Assembly (NCBI RefSeq): GCF_036588685.1
Contig: NC_086373.1
Location: 56,117,164-56,181,163, forward strand
Origin: Mytilus trossulus
Lineage: Eukaryota > Mollusca > Bivalvia > Mytilida > Mytilidae
Reading direction: 5' to 3'
DNA: 64,000 nt
Positions 43,223 through 56,463 of the stretch are shown piece by piece. The notes under the pieces were generated by a model. The model saw only the letters and a list, made by a program, of their open reading frames with translations. It ran no database searches and had not been told where the DNA came from. A program made the translations under genes and the position numbers. How positions within the stretch are numbered: the first letter of the stretch is position 1; the number at the start of each line of letters is the position of its first letter.

Positions 43223-43508
43223 TTATCTCCCAATTGATACGATACTCCCGTGCTTGCATTTCCTATCATGATTTTCTTGATAGAGGATTGCTGCTCACAA
43301 GGAAGCTATTAAACCAAGAGTTTCAAATGGTGAAGTTGAAATCATCCCTTCGTAAATTTTACGAACGCCATCACGAGTTGGTTGACCGTTATGGAATAAC
43401 CGTTTCACAAATGATATCGGATATGTTCCTTACGTCGTAACTACAATCCCCTTCCCTTTCATGAATGTGACCTACCGAATAAGACTATTTACCGGATTTG
43501 ATGTCACA
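43223..43508 (+). pseudogene. C-terminal fragment of a retroelement ORF (Penelope-like type), with start of its tail
   Basis: The plus strand reads FISQLIRYSRAC, ISYHDFLDRGLLLTRKLLNQ, EFQMVKLKSSLRKFYERHHE, LVDRYGITVSQM and ends in a stop at 43438-43440. Y-I-S-Q-L-x-R-[YF]-[SA]-R-[AV]-C followed by L-L-x-Q-G/E-[FY]-x-x-x-K-L-x-x-x-[FL]-x-K-F-[YF]-x-R is shared with the remnant at 15930-16130. This is therefore the same class but a different lineage. The 3' tail continues at 44178 after an inserted element. Confidence 0.65.
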
Positions 43509-43511
43509 TAA

Positions 43512-44174
43512 GGTAGCACTCCACAGTTAGGTGTGTAGTTTCGCATTTTGGCCCCTGTGGATTTTTCAAATATGAGAGCTAGTGTGCAATAAAAATCATT
43601 TTTGGATAGCTGAGTATTAAAATAGCCTTTGTATTGGGTTTATATGATCATCAAGGTTATGTAATGTATGTAATATAGGCTGTTTTCTGTATGACAGTCC
43701 GTATTTGCATGTCCCTACCATACATTGGTCCGGCAGTTATTGCAATGTTTTTTTCCAACTTTTTATCGCACGAACTTTGTGATTGGATTTTACGAAAAAA
43801 TGAGGCGAAAGACACCCATTTTTTATTTGATCATTAGGAAGATTTAGGAAAACAGTTTCTAAAAAGGTATCACTCAAAGGCATTGAAATTCTAGTTTGAT
43901 CCAAATTGTGGGGGGAATTGAGACATGTTCACCCCCCTTTTTGCCATATTTTATTGGAAATAAATGCAGAATGTTGCCATGGATACAGATAAAAGGAATT
44001 TATTTTCACCCTATTAACTTTTGAAAATCAAATCTATGGAAGATACTGATTACATACATATGCACATGAACAACACAAACAGTTAGGTTAATGTATTAGA
44101 AATCCAGGAATAGGAGATGATAAAACATTTTGGGGCTCATTTTTAATTTTATTTTCTAACTGTGGAGTGCTACC
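43512..44174. mobile_element. 663-bp inverted-repeat element with TAA duplication
   Basis: GGTAGCACTCCACAGTTAG at 43512-43530 and its exact inverse at 44156-44174, flanked by TAA (43509-43511 and 44175-44177). Removing it restores GTCACA-TAA-GCAACACGAC of the retroelement tail. Contains TGTTGCCATGGATAC near 43975. No transposase ORF. The TAA duplication fits PIF/Harbinger-type mobilisation. Confidence 0.8.
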
Positions 44175-44177
44175 TAA

Positions 44178-44460
44178 GCAACACGACGGATGCCACATGT
44201 GGGGCAGGATCTGCTTACCCTTCCGGATCACCTGAGCTCACCCCTAGTTTTTGGTGGTGTTCGTGTTGTTTATTCTTTGGTTTTCTATGTTGTGTCATGT
44301 GTACTATTGTTTGTCTGTTTGTCTTTTTCAATATTAGCCATGGCGTTGTCAGTTTGTTTTAGATTTATGAGTTTGACTGTCCCTTTGGTATCTTTCGTCC
44401 CTCTTTTATTCTGCAGTCAACTTGAAGATAAAGTATCCCGTAATAGTTTTCAGACATGAA
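44178..44460 (+). repeat. Retroelement 3' tail, continued
   Basis: GCAACACGACGGATGCCACA through GTTTTTGGTGGTGTTCGTGT to TTGACTGTCCCTTTGGTATC. Continues the element at 43223-43508. Overlapping ORFs (44162-44362 and 44190-44459) are in the tail. Confidence 0.65.
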
Positions 44461-44810
44461 TGACTTTTATGAAATTTAGACAGACGTTTTTTTTTTTAAT
44501 TAAAGTGCAGTATCAAGAGCATAATTTTAAAAAAACATTTCCCCCTACATATTTTAATATTTTTCAAGATAAATTTGAAAATAAGTTTTTCAAGTCAAAA
44601 GAAGAAGGTATGTGTAGAAATCATCAATATGATTATATAAAAAAAAAAAAGACTTGAATTAGCTGACACAAAGATTGTAAGGATTGTTTGGTATTGAATG
44701 TTTATTCTACATAAAAATAAATACCATTTTGGTCTATTACTTACAGATTTATACATGACATTGGAATTTTGAATCTTGCCGGAGACAAAACAAAACAAAA
44801 CAAAATGAAT

Positions 44811-45013
44811 GTTTTCTCTTATCCCAAATCATTTATTACCTTATCCATATTAGGCATAGCATTTTGGAACTTTGGGTCCTCTATGCTCTTCAACTTATAC
44901 TTGTTTGGCCATATAATTTTTTGATTTGATATGATCGTCACTTATGAGTCTTATGAAGTGTAACACGCGGCTGGCGTATCAAATTATAAGCCTGATACCT
45001 GTGATAACTTTTA
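44811..45013 (+). repeat. Diverged copy of the 'ATAATCCTGGTACC' family
   Basis: TCTTATCCCAAATCATTTAT, TTTGGAACTTTGGGTCCTCT, CACTTATGAGTCTTATG and AAATTATAAGCCTGATACC align with 42560-42757. More diverged than the other copies. Confidence 0.6.
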
Positions 45014-45234
45014 TCTACACTACCTAGTTTTGTAATTATATGTTCTCCCACTTTTGTAGAGTACATAGAATTGAGAAGTCAAATAGATTTAGACTTTCAG
45101 CCATTTTCAATATCTGCTTTATAATGTAATTAAAGATGTTATGAATGTAATGGAATACACTTGATTGATATCGTATTGTCTAAATTTTGAACTGTATAGG
45201 CAAATTTAAGTAGTCAGAAAATAATTCTAATCAG

Positions 45235-45432
45235 ATATAGGAAGTTGTGGTGTGAGTGCCAATGAGACAACTCTCCATCCAAATAACAATTTAAAAAGTA
45301 AACCATTATAGGTTAAAGTACGGCCTTCAACACGGAGCCTTTGCTCACACCGAACAACAAGCTATAAAGGGCCCAAAAATTACTAGTGTAAAATCCTTCA
45401 AACGGGAAAACCAACGGTCTAATCTATATAAA
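45235..45432 (-). repeat. Family B copy, reverse orientation
   Basis: GTTGTGGTGTGAGTGCCAAT, CGGCCTTCAACACGGAGCCT, ACCGAACAACAAGCTATAAA and CGGGAAAACCAACGGTCTAA. Confidence 0.75.
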
Positions 45433-48400
45433 CAAAATAATCAGTCTGATAAATAATAATTTACCGTTTCATAGCATTAAAATTGAAAAGTTACAACATA
45501 AAAATCTGAAAAACTGTAGAAGGACAAATTAAAAATATTCGGATACGTTGGGCTTTAAAATAGTTTTAACGTTGTTCACTTAAACCACTATTTTTATTAT
45601 ACGAAAGAGTTGATCTTTGTACTAATATTTTTGTCGTGCAAAAGTAGAAAAAATATAAACTTTTGAGAATAATGTATATTTAGTAACAGGAAAATTTTCG
45701 TTGATGACCAAAATTGAACACATGATTGATATTTTTATTTATCATATGACAGGAGATTTACTTTCGATAAAAAAAAGTTGGTTCGTAAAACTATTAGTTT
45801 TAAAGAAATAACATATTAACCAAACACATCCTCACAAGATCATATAAATAAAGATTTAAAAAAACACCATGCATAATAGACCAATTCATATATTTAACAT
45901 AAAGTATTTAGTTAACCTGACGCAACATTGATTTACATCAGCAATAACATAAAGTGAGTTTTTCAAATCTGGCAATCTTTTACTAGAGGTAGAAACACAT
46001 AAGTGTTTCAAACGAAATAATCATGAATTTGAAGTATAAAGTTTACAGAAAATGATCGTATGTTAATCAGATGTAAATCATTAAAAAATTATTCAAATAC
46101 ACCTTAAAAACTGAGATCTTTTTATTTTTGCAAGCATGATTCAACTGTATATTTTTCACAGTGTGCACTTATATTCTTTATGCTTAATGCTTAATGTATA
46201 TATAGATCTCCTAACATATACTAGTTGGGATTGCAGTGTTTACTCAATCTGGTCTCATCCTCTCTGTAGTCATGCCGATTTATAATTCAAAATTATCAAA
46301 AAGTCTCATGGTTACCAATGAAACAATTGTCCACCAGAGCCCAATTAACGTAGATATATATTTTCAAATATCTAAAAATTTCCATCTTTCCTGGTACTTA
46401 AATTTCACTTAATTTCATATCGATAGTATCCTGTTTTTCGATTACGCAGTGATAACTTATATAATATACGACCTCAGACCACTTGTCAATTTTGTTTTAA
46501 ACGAGCTCAAATGCCTGCTTTATATTATATATTCCAAAGTTTGATTTTGACAAACTTGAATATATCAGTTTTTCTGATTGTATTAGCCTTACATGTTATA
46601 AATGATTCACTTCGTTTGCAGTTCAAAAGAACTCTTCATCTTTTTTATTATCTTGAAGTTGGATTTACTCGTTGGTTAAATATTCTAGGCACTTATAAAC
46701 GAACAAAATTATATGAGTCGGTAAGTTTAGCTGTTTATCAAAAACAGTTTGAATATCAGATATCTCGCCACGAAAATAATTGAATACGTGTATTTAACAG
46801 GATGCTTATACAACAGAATGTACAGCTGACTGCTTACTTACTTAAAGTACAGTACTTATAGTACCTCAGTACTGAATCATAAGTAAGTTATCTTCCATAA
46901 GTTTATCAGCAAGTGTAAATACATTTTTCGGAAATACAAATAAAAATTACACAAAGTGTTGGTTTTAAAGTGATATGAGAAAAAAATATAAATAATCATT
47001 GAACTTTGTCTGGTTTAATGTCTTTGTAAGAATGTTTCTCAACATACAGAAAGGGCAAATGATTAACGAAAAAGGCATGAAAATTTCCTGTACTGAAGAT
47101 ATAATTTATTTACTTTAAGGTTATAAAGTTTAAATTTGAACATTTTAATAAAGATTGTATGACTGTCATCTTTTTATATTACACACGTACATCAAGGTAA
47201 ATCAAGAGAAAACATGTTGTTTAAGAGGTATTTTACCCACCCTAGGATATAATTATCAAAATTCAAACATTTATTTTAGCAAATGCAAAAGTATAAAACA
47301 ACTTTTATTAAAAAAGTTTCCCCCCCCAAATAAAACCCCAAAAATTGTTTTTCTCCGAATCCCAAACCCTGGGAACATCGTTCATATTGGACCTGACCTT
47401 TCAAAGCTTTGCAAAATTTCAACTGTTTTATTGTTTGAAATCTTCTTTGACTTCCTCTTTAGTTAGGCCTTCTGAATAGTTTGTTTTGAAAGCCATTGAT
47501 AAAAACGTTCTGTTGACGATTGTGCGTTTGGAGTTACAAGTGGTAAGCTTGGTATCTTTAATGAAGTTTATTAAACACTCATGTTCTAACTCTTTCGAGC
47601 TTTTTTTGACCTGTAATGAATTATCTTTTGGTCATTTATGGACATAAACGCCTGAAATATTAATGTATTCGTCACCCCTGGTTTTAAAATGTTAAAAATG
47701 TTAAAGTGTTCCTGATGAAGGTCTATCAAAAAAGCTTCTTATGTCTTAGGTGTTGTTTTCACTTCCTAATTACCTGTTTTCGAGCAGGTAGAAAGCTACG
47801 AAACTGATTATTACAAGAGTAGTTGTGTATCTGAATAAAAGAAAAAAAGTCTGCGTAAATGAGTAAATTGGTTAAAACTTTATGTAATTTGGTCATTTCA
47901 TTATGATAATAAAGAGACTTATGTTTCTGAAAGAGCAGAAAATAAAAAAAAAATCTCATTTTGTCATAAACACATAAAGATGCTGTACAATTGTTTATTT
48001 ATAATGGTGTCTTTTATTACGTCTGTCTGTTATGTTCACATGCACATCGTTGTCAGTATAATGAAATTTTATGCGACTTTCACACAACTGAGATGGTTTT
48101 GCTAGCTATAAAACTAGGTTTAATCCACCAAATACCTGTAACAAGTCAGGAATATGACAGTTGTTATCCATTCATTTGATATGTTTAAGCGTCAAAAATC
48201 TTACTCGAAGTTCGGCTTTTTATTATTTTTTTTTTTCATTATGAATTAAGTAGGTAATTGTTCAAATAAGACTTCAAATGTAAATTTAAATCAAAAACAA
48301 CACGAAAGAGATTATAGACAAATTGCCTGAATTCTTACGTACGTATAAGTATGTTTGTCACACAGACATGTATGTGAGTCAGAAATGTTGTATTGCTCAA

Positions 48401-49750
48401 TAAACATGCCTAAAAATACTACGCGACCGTAACTCAAATTGTCCCACAATAGTTTGTGGTGTAAATATCTTCTTGTTTTGAATTATGGATTATCTCTTTG
48501 TCATTTTCTTTGGATATGTATTATGACTTTGTCCTTTCCTTTTTAAAATTTGAATACCCCAACTCCTTGAAATGTTCTTATAATATGTCTTTCAAGTATA
48601 ACTGACTTGATATAGATGTAAATGTTTCTGAACAACTGAATGATGGTTGTTATCTTCACAAAAGAATGAAGTAATTGCCTAATACGCAGTAGGGTACAGT
48701 GACTTTATTTATTATAAAGGGCATTTCATTTAAAGAAAAGTTAATCAACAAAAATGTTTCAGATACAGAAAATTACATTTTTTGAAAATATATTACATTG
48801 TGGAAGTACGGTTTGACATTATTGCAAAATAAGTGTCATTTAGTTTGAATCAAATATACGAAGTGATACTTTTAAAGAGGTATATGTTATGCTCCTACAG
48901 TAATTATCAAATTATAAAAGTTTTATGTTGACTTTTAATGTCGCTGGTATGTTATTCTTAAATGAAGAAATGTGAAATTAGTTTTCCACATGAATTAATT
49001 CCTTGGCACTGTTACATTGACTTCATACTTATGCTCAAAAGTATGCTCAATAATAAGTAGAAACTGCCAGCATTGATATAGTTTTTATAATCCAACATTT
49101 GACACCTTGTGTGTGTTTATATATTTATATATATATAGTATTGAAATATGATTTTCATCAATTTAAATTGACAATCAGAGGTTATCTGCTGATAATCTTT
49201 CTTGTTTTTACATTGCCTTTAGACTTTGATATCCAAGTATTCAGAAATTACATACATTATTTTTCTAAGTAACGTTTTGCACAAATTTGGTGAATGTTTT
49301 TCCTGTTTTCATTACTTTTATCAAATTAATTACAAATATGTTTATACATTTGTGATAAATTTATTAAGTAGTTTTTGTTTAATCCAAGATAAATGATACG
49401 ATAAATGTTCGGTAACATCAAAAGGATGAAAAATTTGATGACCTTATGAGTTAGGTAACACAGATATATATATTTTAACAGAGGTTCCAGACTTTAGTTC
49501 TATTTACTTGTTATTGTTAGTATGTTTTTTTCTCTGTTTTTACGTTAAGGTTAATTTTTAACACTTCGATTTGCCCATAAGAAGTAACATGCGAGTTGAG
49601 ATGCAACAGAAGAAATCACGATTAATAGATAGGCTAACATTTTGGTAAAAGGCGTCTGGATTTTCTAAAAGCATTTGCGCTTTCAAATTCAGGTACGCAT
49701 TTCGTGTTTTTTTGATAAAATAAACATTATGCATGAACATGATTTAAAAA
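45433..49750. other. Long non-coding stretch, no gene recognised
   Basis: AT-rich. A remnant resembling the retroelement-tail end (GTTACCAATGAAACAATTGT) is at about 46300-46345. ORFs at 46511-46783, 47155-47466, 47759-47959 and 47991-48179 lack domains, splice context or codon bias that I can see. May be intron or intergenic. Confidence 0.3.
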
Positions 49751-49754
49751 TGAA

Positions 49755-49925
49755 CAAAGGCAACAGAAGTATACCGCTGTTCTTAAGTCATAAATCGATT
49801 GGGAGCAAACAAATCTGGGTGACAAACTAAAACCAAGGGAACCACATCAACTATAGGAGGGAAACAACAAAACAACAGAAATATAAAGGGCAACAAAAAA
49901 ACGAAACACAACAAAATAGATGCTG
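49755..49925 (+). repeat. Dispersed repeat ('AAAGGCAACAGTAGTA' family), copy 1
   Basis: CAAAGGCAACAGAAGTATAC, CATAAATCGATTGGGAG, GACAAACTAAAACCAAGGGA and ACGAAACACAACAAAA. The second copy is at 51828-51990. Confidence 0.6.
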
Positions 49926-50290
49926 GAGATGATAATATGGTTTTTAACAGTATTCAAGTAGCTAAACAATACTAAAATGTCAAGCTTTAAATTGCATTCG
50001 GTCAAGAAAAGTTAATCGTCAATGTACAGTTAAATAGAAAGATCTGCAATTAAACTGATTACATAAAAAACGACAGGAACCACTTAATGCTTAATCTCAT
50101 TAAAGATACAAGCTTATAATTTATAATCGCGTTTGTCTACATATCAACCATCTATTGACATAAAACAGAAGCATGTTTCATGCCTAAACTAACGTTCTCA
50201 CTTGCTTGGTATCGATCAGTAGAATTAATAAGGGTGCATTGAAACAGACCAAAATCTGCAATTAAACTATTACATACATTTTACTTAGTA

Positions 50291-50460
50291 TATATACAAC
50301 TCGTCTAAACATCAACCCAACAATGTTAGATCTGTAAATTTTATTTCGCAAATATTTTGTTTTTCCCTAACCGGGATTCGAACCCTTGCTACTGTGATTT
50401 AGTGACACCAAGTCGTCTGCACTGCAGCCGTCCCGCTAGACCACACGACCACCTGGGCTC
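50291..50460 (-). mobile_element. tRNA-derived SINE, copy 1
   Basis: On the minus strand it starts GAGCCCAGGTGGTCGTGTGG, has an A-box-like TGGTCTAGCGG (50433-50443) and a perfect B box GGTTCGAATCC (50374-50384). The body runs to ACATTGTTGGGTTGATGTTT and AGACGAGTTGTATATA. The A-to-B spacing (~59) is longer than in most tRNAs and the ends do not pair as an acceptor stem. It is therefore a SINE head, not a tRNA gene. Confidence 0.75.
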
Positions 50461-50730
50461 TACTAATAAAGCTTTCAGTGGCCGTGTGTTACCTTTCCTC
50501 GTCAGTTTTAATCTAGCGGCGTACTACAGTACATGATATATAAGGCATGGAGATGTTATTGTTACAGATCAGATCAATTATCTATAGTAAAGGATCCTAC
50601 AAATTAATGTTAGATACAGTCACAGAAAATAATTATATTTATAAGTACGTCTGAGTCAGTGACAACTCTACAACAGATTTATCCATTGGATCGCCATCAA
50701 TGATGGTGATAAATGACTGTGTACATTATG

Positions 50731-50900
50731 TATGTACAACTCGTCTAAACATCCACCCAACAATGTTAGATCTGTAAATTTGCTTTCGCAAATATTTTGT
50801 TCTTCCCTCGCCGGGATTCGAACCCATGCTACTGTGATATCGTGACACCAAAACGCCTGCACTGCAGCCGTCCCGCTAGACCACACGACCACCTGGGCTT
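50731..50900 (-). mobile_element. tRNA-derived SINE, copy 2
   Basis: Same orientation and extent as copy 1, ~440 bp away. B box at 50814-50824, A box at 50873-50883. A few substitutions relative to copy 1. Flanking sequences differ, so these are separate insertions. The ORF at 50668-50892 is on the same strand through the SINE and is not a gene. Confidence 0.75.
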
Positions 50901-51827
50901 TACATATAGATTGTTGTAACGTGTTGTAGACCCACAGCTATAAATCTTTTTTTCATGTCTTGGGTAACAACAGCGTTTTCAAATACATCGGATATCTTTT
51001 TATGCTAATGTATGATTGACTTCAAAACCAATGGTTTAAGTAAAACAATACTCAATATCAAGGAATGATTGTAGTTTCTGGAGCAGGCTAAACGTTCTTA
51101 TACATAAAAGATAAGTAACATGATAAGAATTGAGTTTTAAAGATTTGGTTTTTTTTTCGTTAAAAAATGGTTAGTTCCAGGTACAAAAACATGCAATTTA
51201 AATGTATAGCTCTATTGTCAAGTTTCTTTGGTTAAAATGAAAACATTTCTTAAGTTAAATAAATTATATCATGACACACAAAGTGTTCAGAAATATAAAA
51301 CTATAAAAAAAATTAATACAAATGATGCCTTATTCCTTGCGAACATATTTCTTGAATGTTCCTGTGACAGGCAGTCATGAATCTCGTTACATAATTTGCT
51401 ATTTTAACTTTAGTCTATTTCCAAAATTAAACACATTTTTTCTTTCGATTTCAAGCCTATGAAAATACCAAAATTGATTTCCTTATTTCATTTTAAACTT
51501 CCCTTACTTATTTCATATCTATAAAACCATTTATCGCTATTTTGTGCATTTTTCCTTTGATCTTTTTTTGTGATAATTTCATATCATGCTTCTCGCTTGA
51601 GATGGAACAATTATCGCTAGAAACTAAGGAGACAACGTGGCGTTGCAAACGAAATTGACATTGAAATTGACAACGTCGTCATAGGTAAAACAGCGATAAA
51701 CAGATTATCATTGGTCATCTCAACTCGATTGCTTTTCTCACTTTCGCTGTGCCAGCTCAAGCGAGAAAATCAATCTCGTTGAGATAATCAACGATAATTT
51801 ATAAGTATTGTAAATTGTTTTGAATAG
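50901..51827. other. Non-coding; short inverted pair around 51590-51770
   Basis: TCTCGCTTGAG near 51592 and CTCAAGCGAGA near 51757 bracket ~165 bp containing GACAACGTGGCGTTGCAAAC. Possibly a small inverted-repeat element. No gene. Confidence 0.4.
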
Positions 51828-51990
51828 GATAGATAAAGGCAACAGTAGTAAACAGCTGTTCAAAATTCATAAATCAATTGAGAAAAAAAATCGTGATACA
51901 AACTAAAACTGAGGGAACACATCAAATATATGAAGAGAACTACAACACAACAGAAACGCAACACTAAAATTTAACACACACAGAAACGAA
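51828..51990 (+). repeat. 'AAAGGCAACAGTAGTA' family, copy 2
   Basis: ATAAAGGCAACAGTAGTAAA, ACAAACTAAAACTGAGGGAA, ACACACAGAAACGAAC. Same orientation as copy 1. Confidence 0.6.
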
Positions 51991-53880
51991 CTGCAATATA
52001 ACAATGGCCATTTCGCCTTTATTCTAATTTGAGTATTTTAAGCATAGGTAGTTAGCCTTTCCTTAAAACAAAACCACTTATATTTGGGGTGTAGTTTAAC
52101 AGAAGTATTTACACATTCCTAATCTAGCAACCCACATATTTGTACATATAATATATGTGCTAAAAGTATTAATTTCTGGGGACATTTGCAGAAAAATAGA
52201 AAAAGACATTGTTTCCTTCTGGTTATTATCAAATTCTGTCGGCACTTCTCGATAATATTTAGATAGGGGATGCATTGTGACTTAAATAAAATGATAAATG
52301 TATATAAAATGAATTTCTGATTCAAACTATATATACATTTCCGTCACCGAAAGTATTGCAATTGTATAAAATATAGATCTTACAATGAAATATATTTAGA
52401 AATGTAAAATTTTCATTTTTATAAAATAGACAATGACATCATATGCCATCAATAGGAAACGAATAGTTGCTATCATTTGAAGTCATGTGACAGCTAATTC
52501 GAGGAAATTGATTTTCGATGCAATACTTTTGTTAGTTCTAATTCTGAAAGAGAAGACATTCTATGTAACTGCAAACTTACAGTGTGAAGGTAAAGTTCAT
52601 ATTTTCAAATAAGTAATGTACAAACCATTTTATTCAAAACTAAAAAATGTTCGCTTTTTACAGATAATATTTTTAAGAATTACTAATGAAATGAAAAAAA
52701 ACCCGGTAAGCTTCTTAATGTTACGATAGTGTGATAATAGATTTATTAGAACAAAACATTCCAAACCTGTATCATATATTTAGATAATTCCAGATGACAT
52801 GAATAGCAAAATTCTGTCTGAACAATACAAGCTGTGAAAATAGAATTCAATAATAAATGAATGCAAGGAATATCCAGGGTAACCACTGAATGTTGCTGTA
52901 ATTTAAATTTACGCTGTGTTTGTTAATTCATTTATGTATGTCAATTTTTTTTTATGGTCAGATCTTTGAAAATTGAATTTGTTTCAAGATAATGCACGAT
53001 AGGTAAAATATATAAATATTGCCTAACATTTGAATACGTATTATGTTGAAATCTAATATTATTAAATAAGTCCGCTCTATATTTTAACTGAACTAGATAA
53101 GTTAATGTAATTTTTTTCCCAACTGATACATTTATGATAATATCAGCTGTCGGGTTCTTTATTCGTAATCATCAAGCGTATATACCTGTCTCGTATTGTC
53201 TGAATACTCAGATTTTTAAACCACTTTTTTTCGTGTCATCAAACCAATTTTAGGACGTTATAAAACAAAAAGTCAGTGTAAATAGATATGTATAAGCGAT
53301 TTAGACCCACCACACTTAGATATGTATGTCATAAATAATAATAAGTTATCAAGGGTCGAATGATACATTTTAATATTATTGATAGGATGAAAGTTTGTTA
53401 TGTTTAATAATAAACATTCTTTCAAGGTATTTTTTTAAAGGAAATTCTTTTATTTTATTTTGTTTAAAACACGCAAAGAGTCCATAGGATCAAAATGAGT
53501 TACATTCTTGATTATTGTCTGTACAAAAGGATTTGTGCAAAATTAGAATAATATCATCATGCAAACAAAAATATATAGATGATGATCTATTAGGCACGTC
53601 ATAAATAGTCATAAACCTGTGTAGATTAGTATATATTTCAATTAATTCTTTTTACATAGGTTTAAAATGTCTTTAAATAAAAATCAAACCTCATCAGCAG
53701 TCTTGCAAAGAAATTAAATTATTTTAGTTTTTAGGTTGATTTTTTGGGGTTTTGATTTTCAATAAAAGCTATGATATTATTACTTATACATAATGGTCTG
53801 TATTATTTCTTATCTATAGCCAATCGATCATCAAAAAAATTACAGATATATATTTAATAATGTCGATTGGTAAGAAAATA
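51991..53880. other. No gene recognised
   Basis: AT-rich. Only short ORFs without features (for example 52119-52325, minus). Confidence 0.3.
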
Positions 53881-53881
53881 A

Positions 53882-54127
53882 AAGAGAGAAGGTTTGGATC
53901 CCTCTGTAAATGTTTGCACCTGTTCTAAGTCAGGAATCTGATGTACTGTAGTTGTCATTTGTTTATGTAATTTATACGTGTTTCTCGTTTCTCGTTTCTT
54001 TATATAGATTAGACCGTTGGTTTTCCCGGAATGGTTTTACACTAGTAATTTTGGTGCCCTTTATAGCTTGTTATTTGGATGGAGAGTTGTCTCATTGGCA
54101 CTGACACCACATTTTCCTATATATATT
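53882..54127 (+). repeat. Family B copy
   Basis: GGTTTGGATCCCTCTGTAAA, CACCTGTTCTAAGTCAGGAA, TTAGACCGTTGGTTTTCCCG, TGCCCTTTATAGCTTG, GGAGAGTTGTCTCATTGGCA and CACCACATTTTCCTATAT. An internal part between TAGCTTG and GGATGG is deleted relative to 57414-57568. Confidence 0.75.
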
Positions 54128-55114
54128 TAAAAATCCGCTATAGAAGAATTGTATATCGTCATTTATGATTCAACTGATTTTGACAGGGGAAAAAAACCCC
54201 GATGCATTGGACTATAGTGGAATATACACTGCATGCTGACCATCTCTTTAGAATGGAATTCATTTCAGTATGTCAAAGGGATGGTTTATCTCAATATTTA
54301 GTTCCAACTTAATGTTTTGTTGACTCGTTAATTTGTTTATTCATCTTTTATTTCTGTCTTAGTCTTTGTTATATTGGACTTATGATTTTAATTGTCCACT
54401 ATAAGGCACTATGTCGAAATCGTTCTTCTCTTTTATTGCTACATTTAAACTTTCGTGATAAAAGACTTGATTAATGCTAATGATTACTGATTTAATTTAG
54501 AAGATACATGTATCAATATTGTCGTATTTCTAAAATTTATTTTAGGGTAAATGCAGTGTTTTGGGGTAAAACGACAGAAGGAAAATAATGCGAATCTGTT
54601 TTTTTTGTGACCGTTAAAAGATTGCAGCTTTATTAATCAATGGATTAGTACTTGCATTATTATCAAAACAACAGATACCACTTTGTGAAGCGGAATCTTT
54701 CTATCCGAATGAGTTCACCACAAATTCTTATGTGGTTCTTGTTTATCTATTTTTAGCTTTTTGTGGAATGTGTTAAACTAATTCTTTTTTCGTTATTTAC
54801 CATGTACAACCATGGTGTTCTCTATTATTTTTTTTTTACCTTCTCTCTTTCTAAATTCTATCATTTTTGCATATCAAAAAGTAAAATAAAAAAATTCTGA
54901 ACTCAAAACGGCAAGTCCCTAATCAAATGGTTAAATCAAATGATAAAACACCTCAAACGAATGGCTTACAACTGTAATATTTCTGACTTGGTACAGGAAT
55001 GTTCAACTGTAGAAATTTAACAGATTTTTTTTATATATTTTTTTTTTATACGGTTATTTCTTTTACCTTTACAAAAAGGCAATGACTTTTTTTTTAACAG
55101 AAATAACTGCGTTA
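54128..55114. other. No gene recognised
   Basis: AT-rich. Nothing identified. Confidence 0.3.
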
Positions 55115-55290
55115 TAAAGAAGATGATATGGTATTAGTGTTAATGAGTTACTTTCATTGGATAAAAAATTATCAATGATAGGCCAAAGTACGACCTTCAA
55201 CACGGAACAGCAAGTTACAAATGGCCCAATCATGACTAGTGCAACACAATTCAAACAGGAACAAACAAAGTCCTAATCTATATAAAAACG
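55115..55290 (-). repeat. Family B copy, diverged, reverse orientation
   Basis: AAAGAAGATGATATGGTATT, ACGACCTTCAACACGGAACA, AACAAAGTCCTAATCTATAT. Confidence 0.6.
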
Positions 55291-56112
55291 AGATATTCTT
55301 ATCAAATTCCATACATTATATCATAAAACTAAAGTTCAAATATCCAAAGCAAAGTTGACTTGATACAGGATTCGGCTTTTTTTAAGGTCCTTGCTGGTCA
55401 TATATGTCCTCAAATGTTCTGTTCTTATGTATCCTTGGGTTTGATAATTTGGATTTAACGTGTCAGGTATATCTTTTAGACTTTCAACCTACAATAAATT
55501 GTTAGTAAAGCAAGTGAGACCTTCAGCGTGTGCATTGTTGTGTTATCAACCATTCTAATTCTGGTTTCTGTGAAGATTTCATTTCATGCGTCCAAAATAA
55601 TTTCTAAAACTCAATGACTAATATTTTAAAGCCAAGCAATTATAAGATTAAAAATTTGAAGGATGAAATGAACAAAAATGACAACAATACGATAGCCAAA
55701 TCCCCCATAGATTAACTTTGCTTTACGGATTTTCAAAATAATTTCAAAATTTGTAAACGGACGATTTAAGACAGGTTTATTTTAAATCATGTCACTTTAT
55801 GCATACCGATACTACGCTTAGAAACTGATAGTCCACCATACGCGATATAAACCGAGTGGTTTAAAAAATAAAAACAACACTTTATGAACTTCAAGCATCC
55901 GAAAGAAACTATTCAATTTACCTTCACCAAGAACGCACAATGTCGTATATACCCAAATACCGCTAAGGTCAACTTTACATGAGGACATAACGAATTTCAA
56001 ACTTGGAAACTTTTTCAGTTATGCTTATATGTCTTTTGGTTGAGTAAGCCATTTCAATTAATATTTCATAGTGTGTCTTTCTATGTTGTGAAGTTACACT
56101 ATTCTATCATAT
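55291..56112. other. No gene recognised
   Basis: AT-rich. The ORF at 55818-56000 (minus) is unsupported. Confidence 0.3.
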
Positions 56113-56463
56113 AAGGGCGAATGGTTTGTACCTATTAAAACTTTTAAACCCGCTGCATTTGTTTGCACCTGTCCTAAGTCAGGAATATGATTTCCAGTAA
56201 TTGTCGTTTGTTGATGTGGATCATAAGTGTTACGCGTTTCTTTTTTTTATTATAAAGATTAGACCGTTGATTTTTCCGTTTATTGGTTTTACACTAGTCA
56301 TTTTGGGGGCCCTTTATAGCTTGTTGTTGTTAGATGTAATCCAAGGCTTCGTGTTCAAGACCTTACTTTTTACTTTTGATTAATTGTTTTCCTTTTACAA
56401 ACTGGTACTTGGATTGAGAGTTGTTTCATTTGCGTTTATACCACATCTTCTTATATCTATAAA
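56113..56463 (+). repeat. Family B copy, longest
   Basis: TTTAAACCCGCTGCATTTGT, GCACCTGTCCTAAGTCAGGA, TTAGACCGTTGATTTTTCCG, GGGGGCCCTTTATAGCTTGT and ACCACATCTTCTTATATC. The two ORFs at 56201-56569 are repeat-derived. It ends about 500 bp before the first coding exon of the SLC17 gene. Confidence 0.75.

Noticed and set aside
46511..47466. 90- and 103-codon ORFs as host genes
   Set aside because: No domain, no splice or promoter context, and low-complexity stretches (CCCCCCC, A-runs).
50291..50900. tRNA genes on the minus strand
   Set aside because: Internal promoter boxes are present but no acceptor stem pairs and there is a long non-tRNA body, so these are SINEs.
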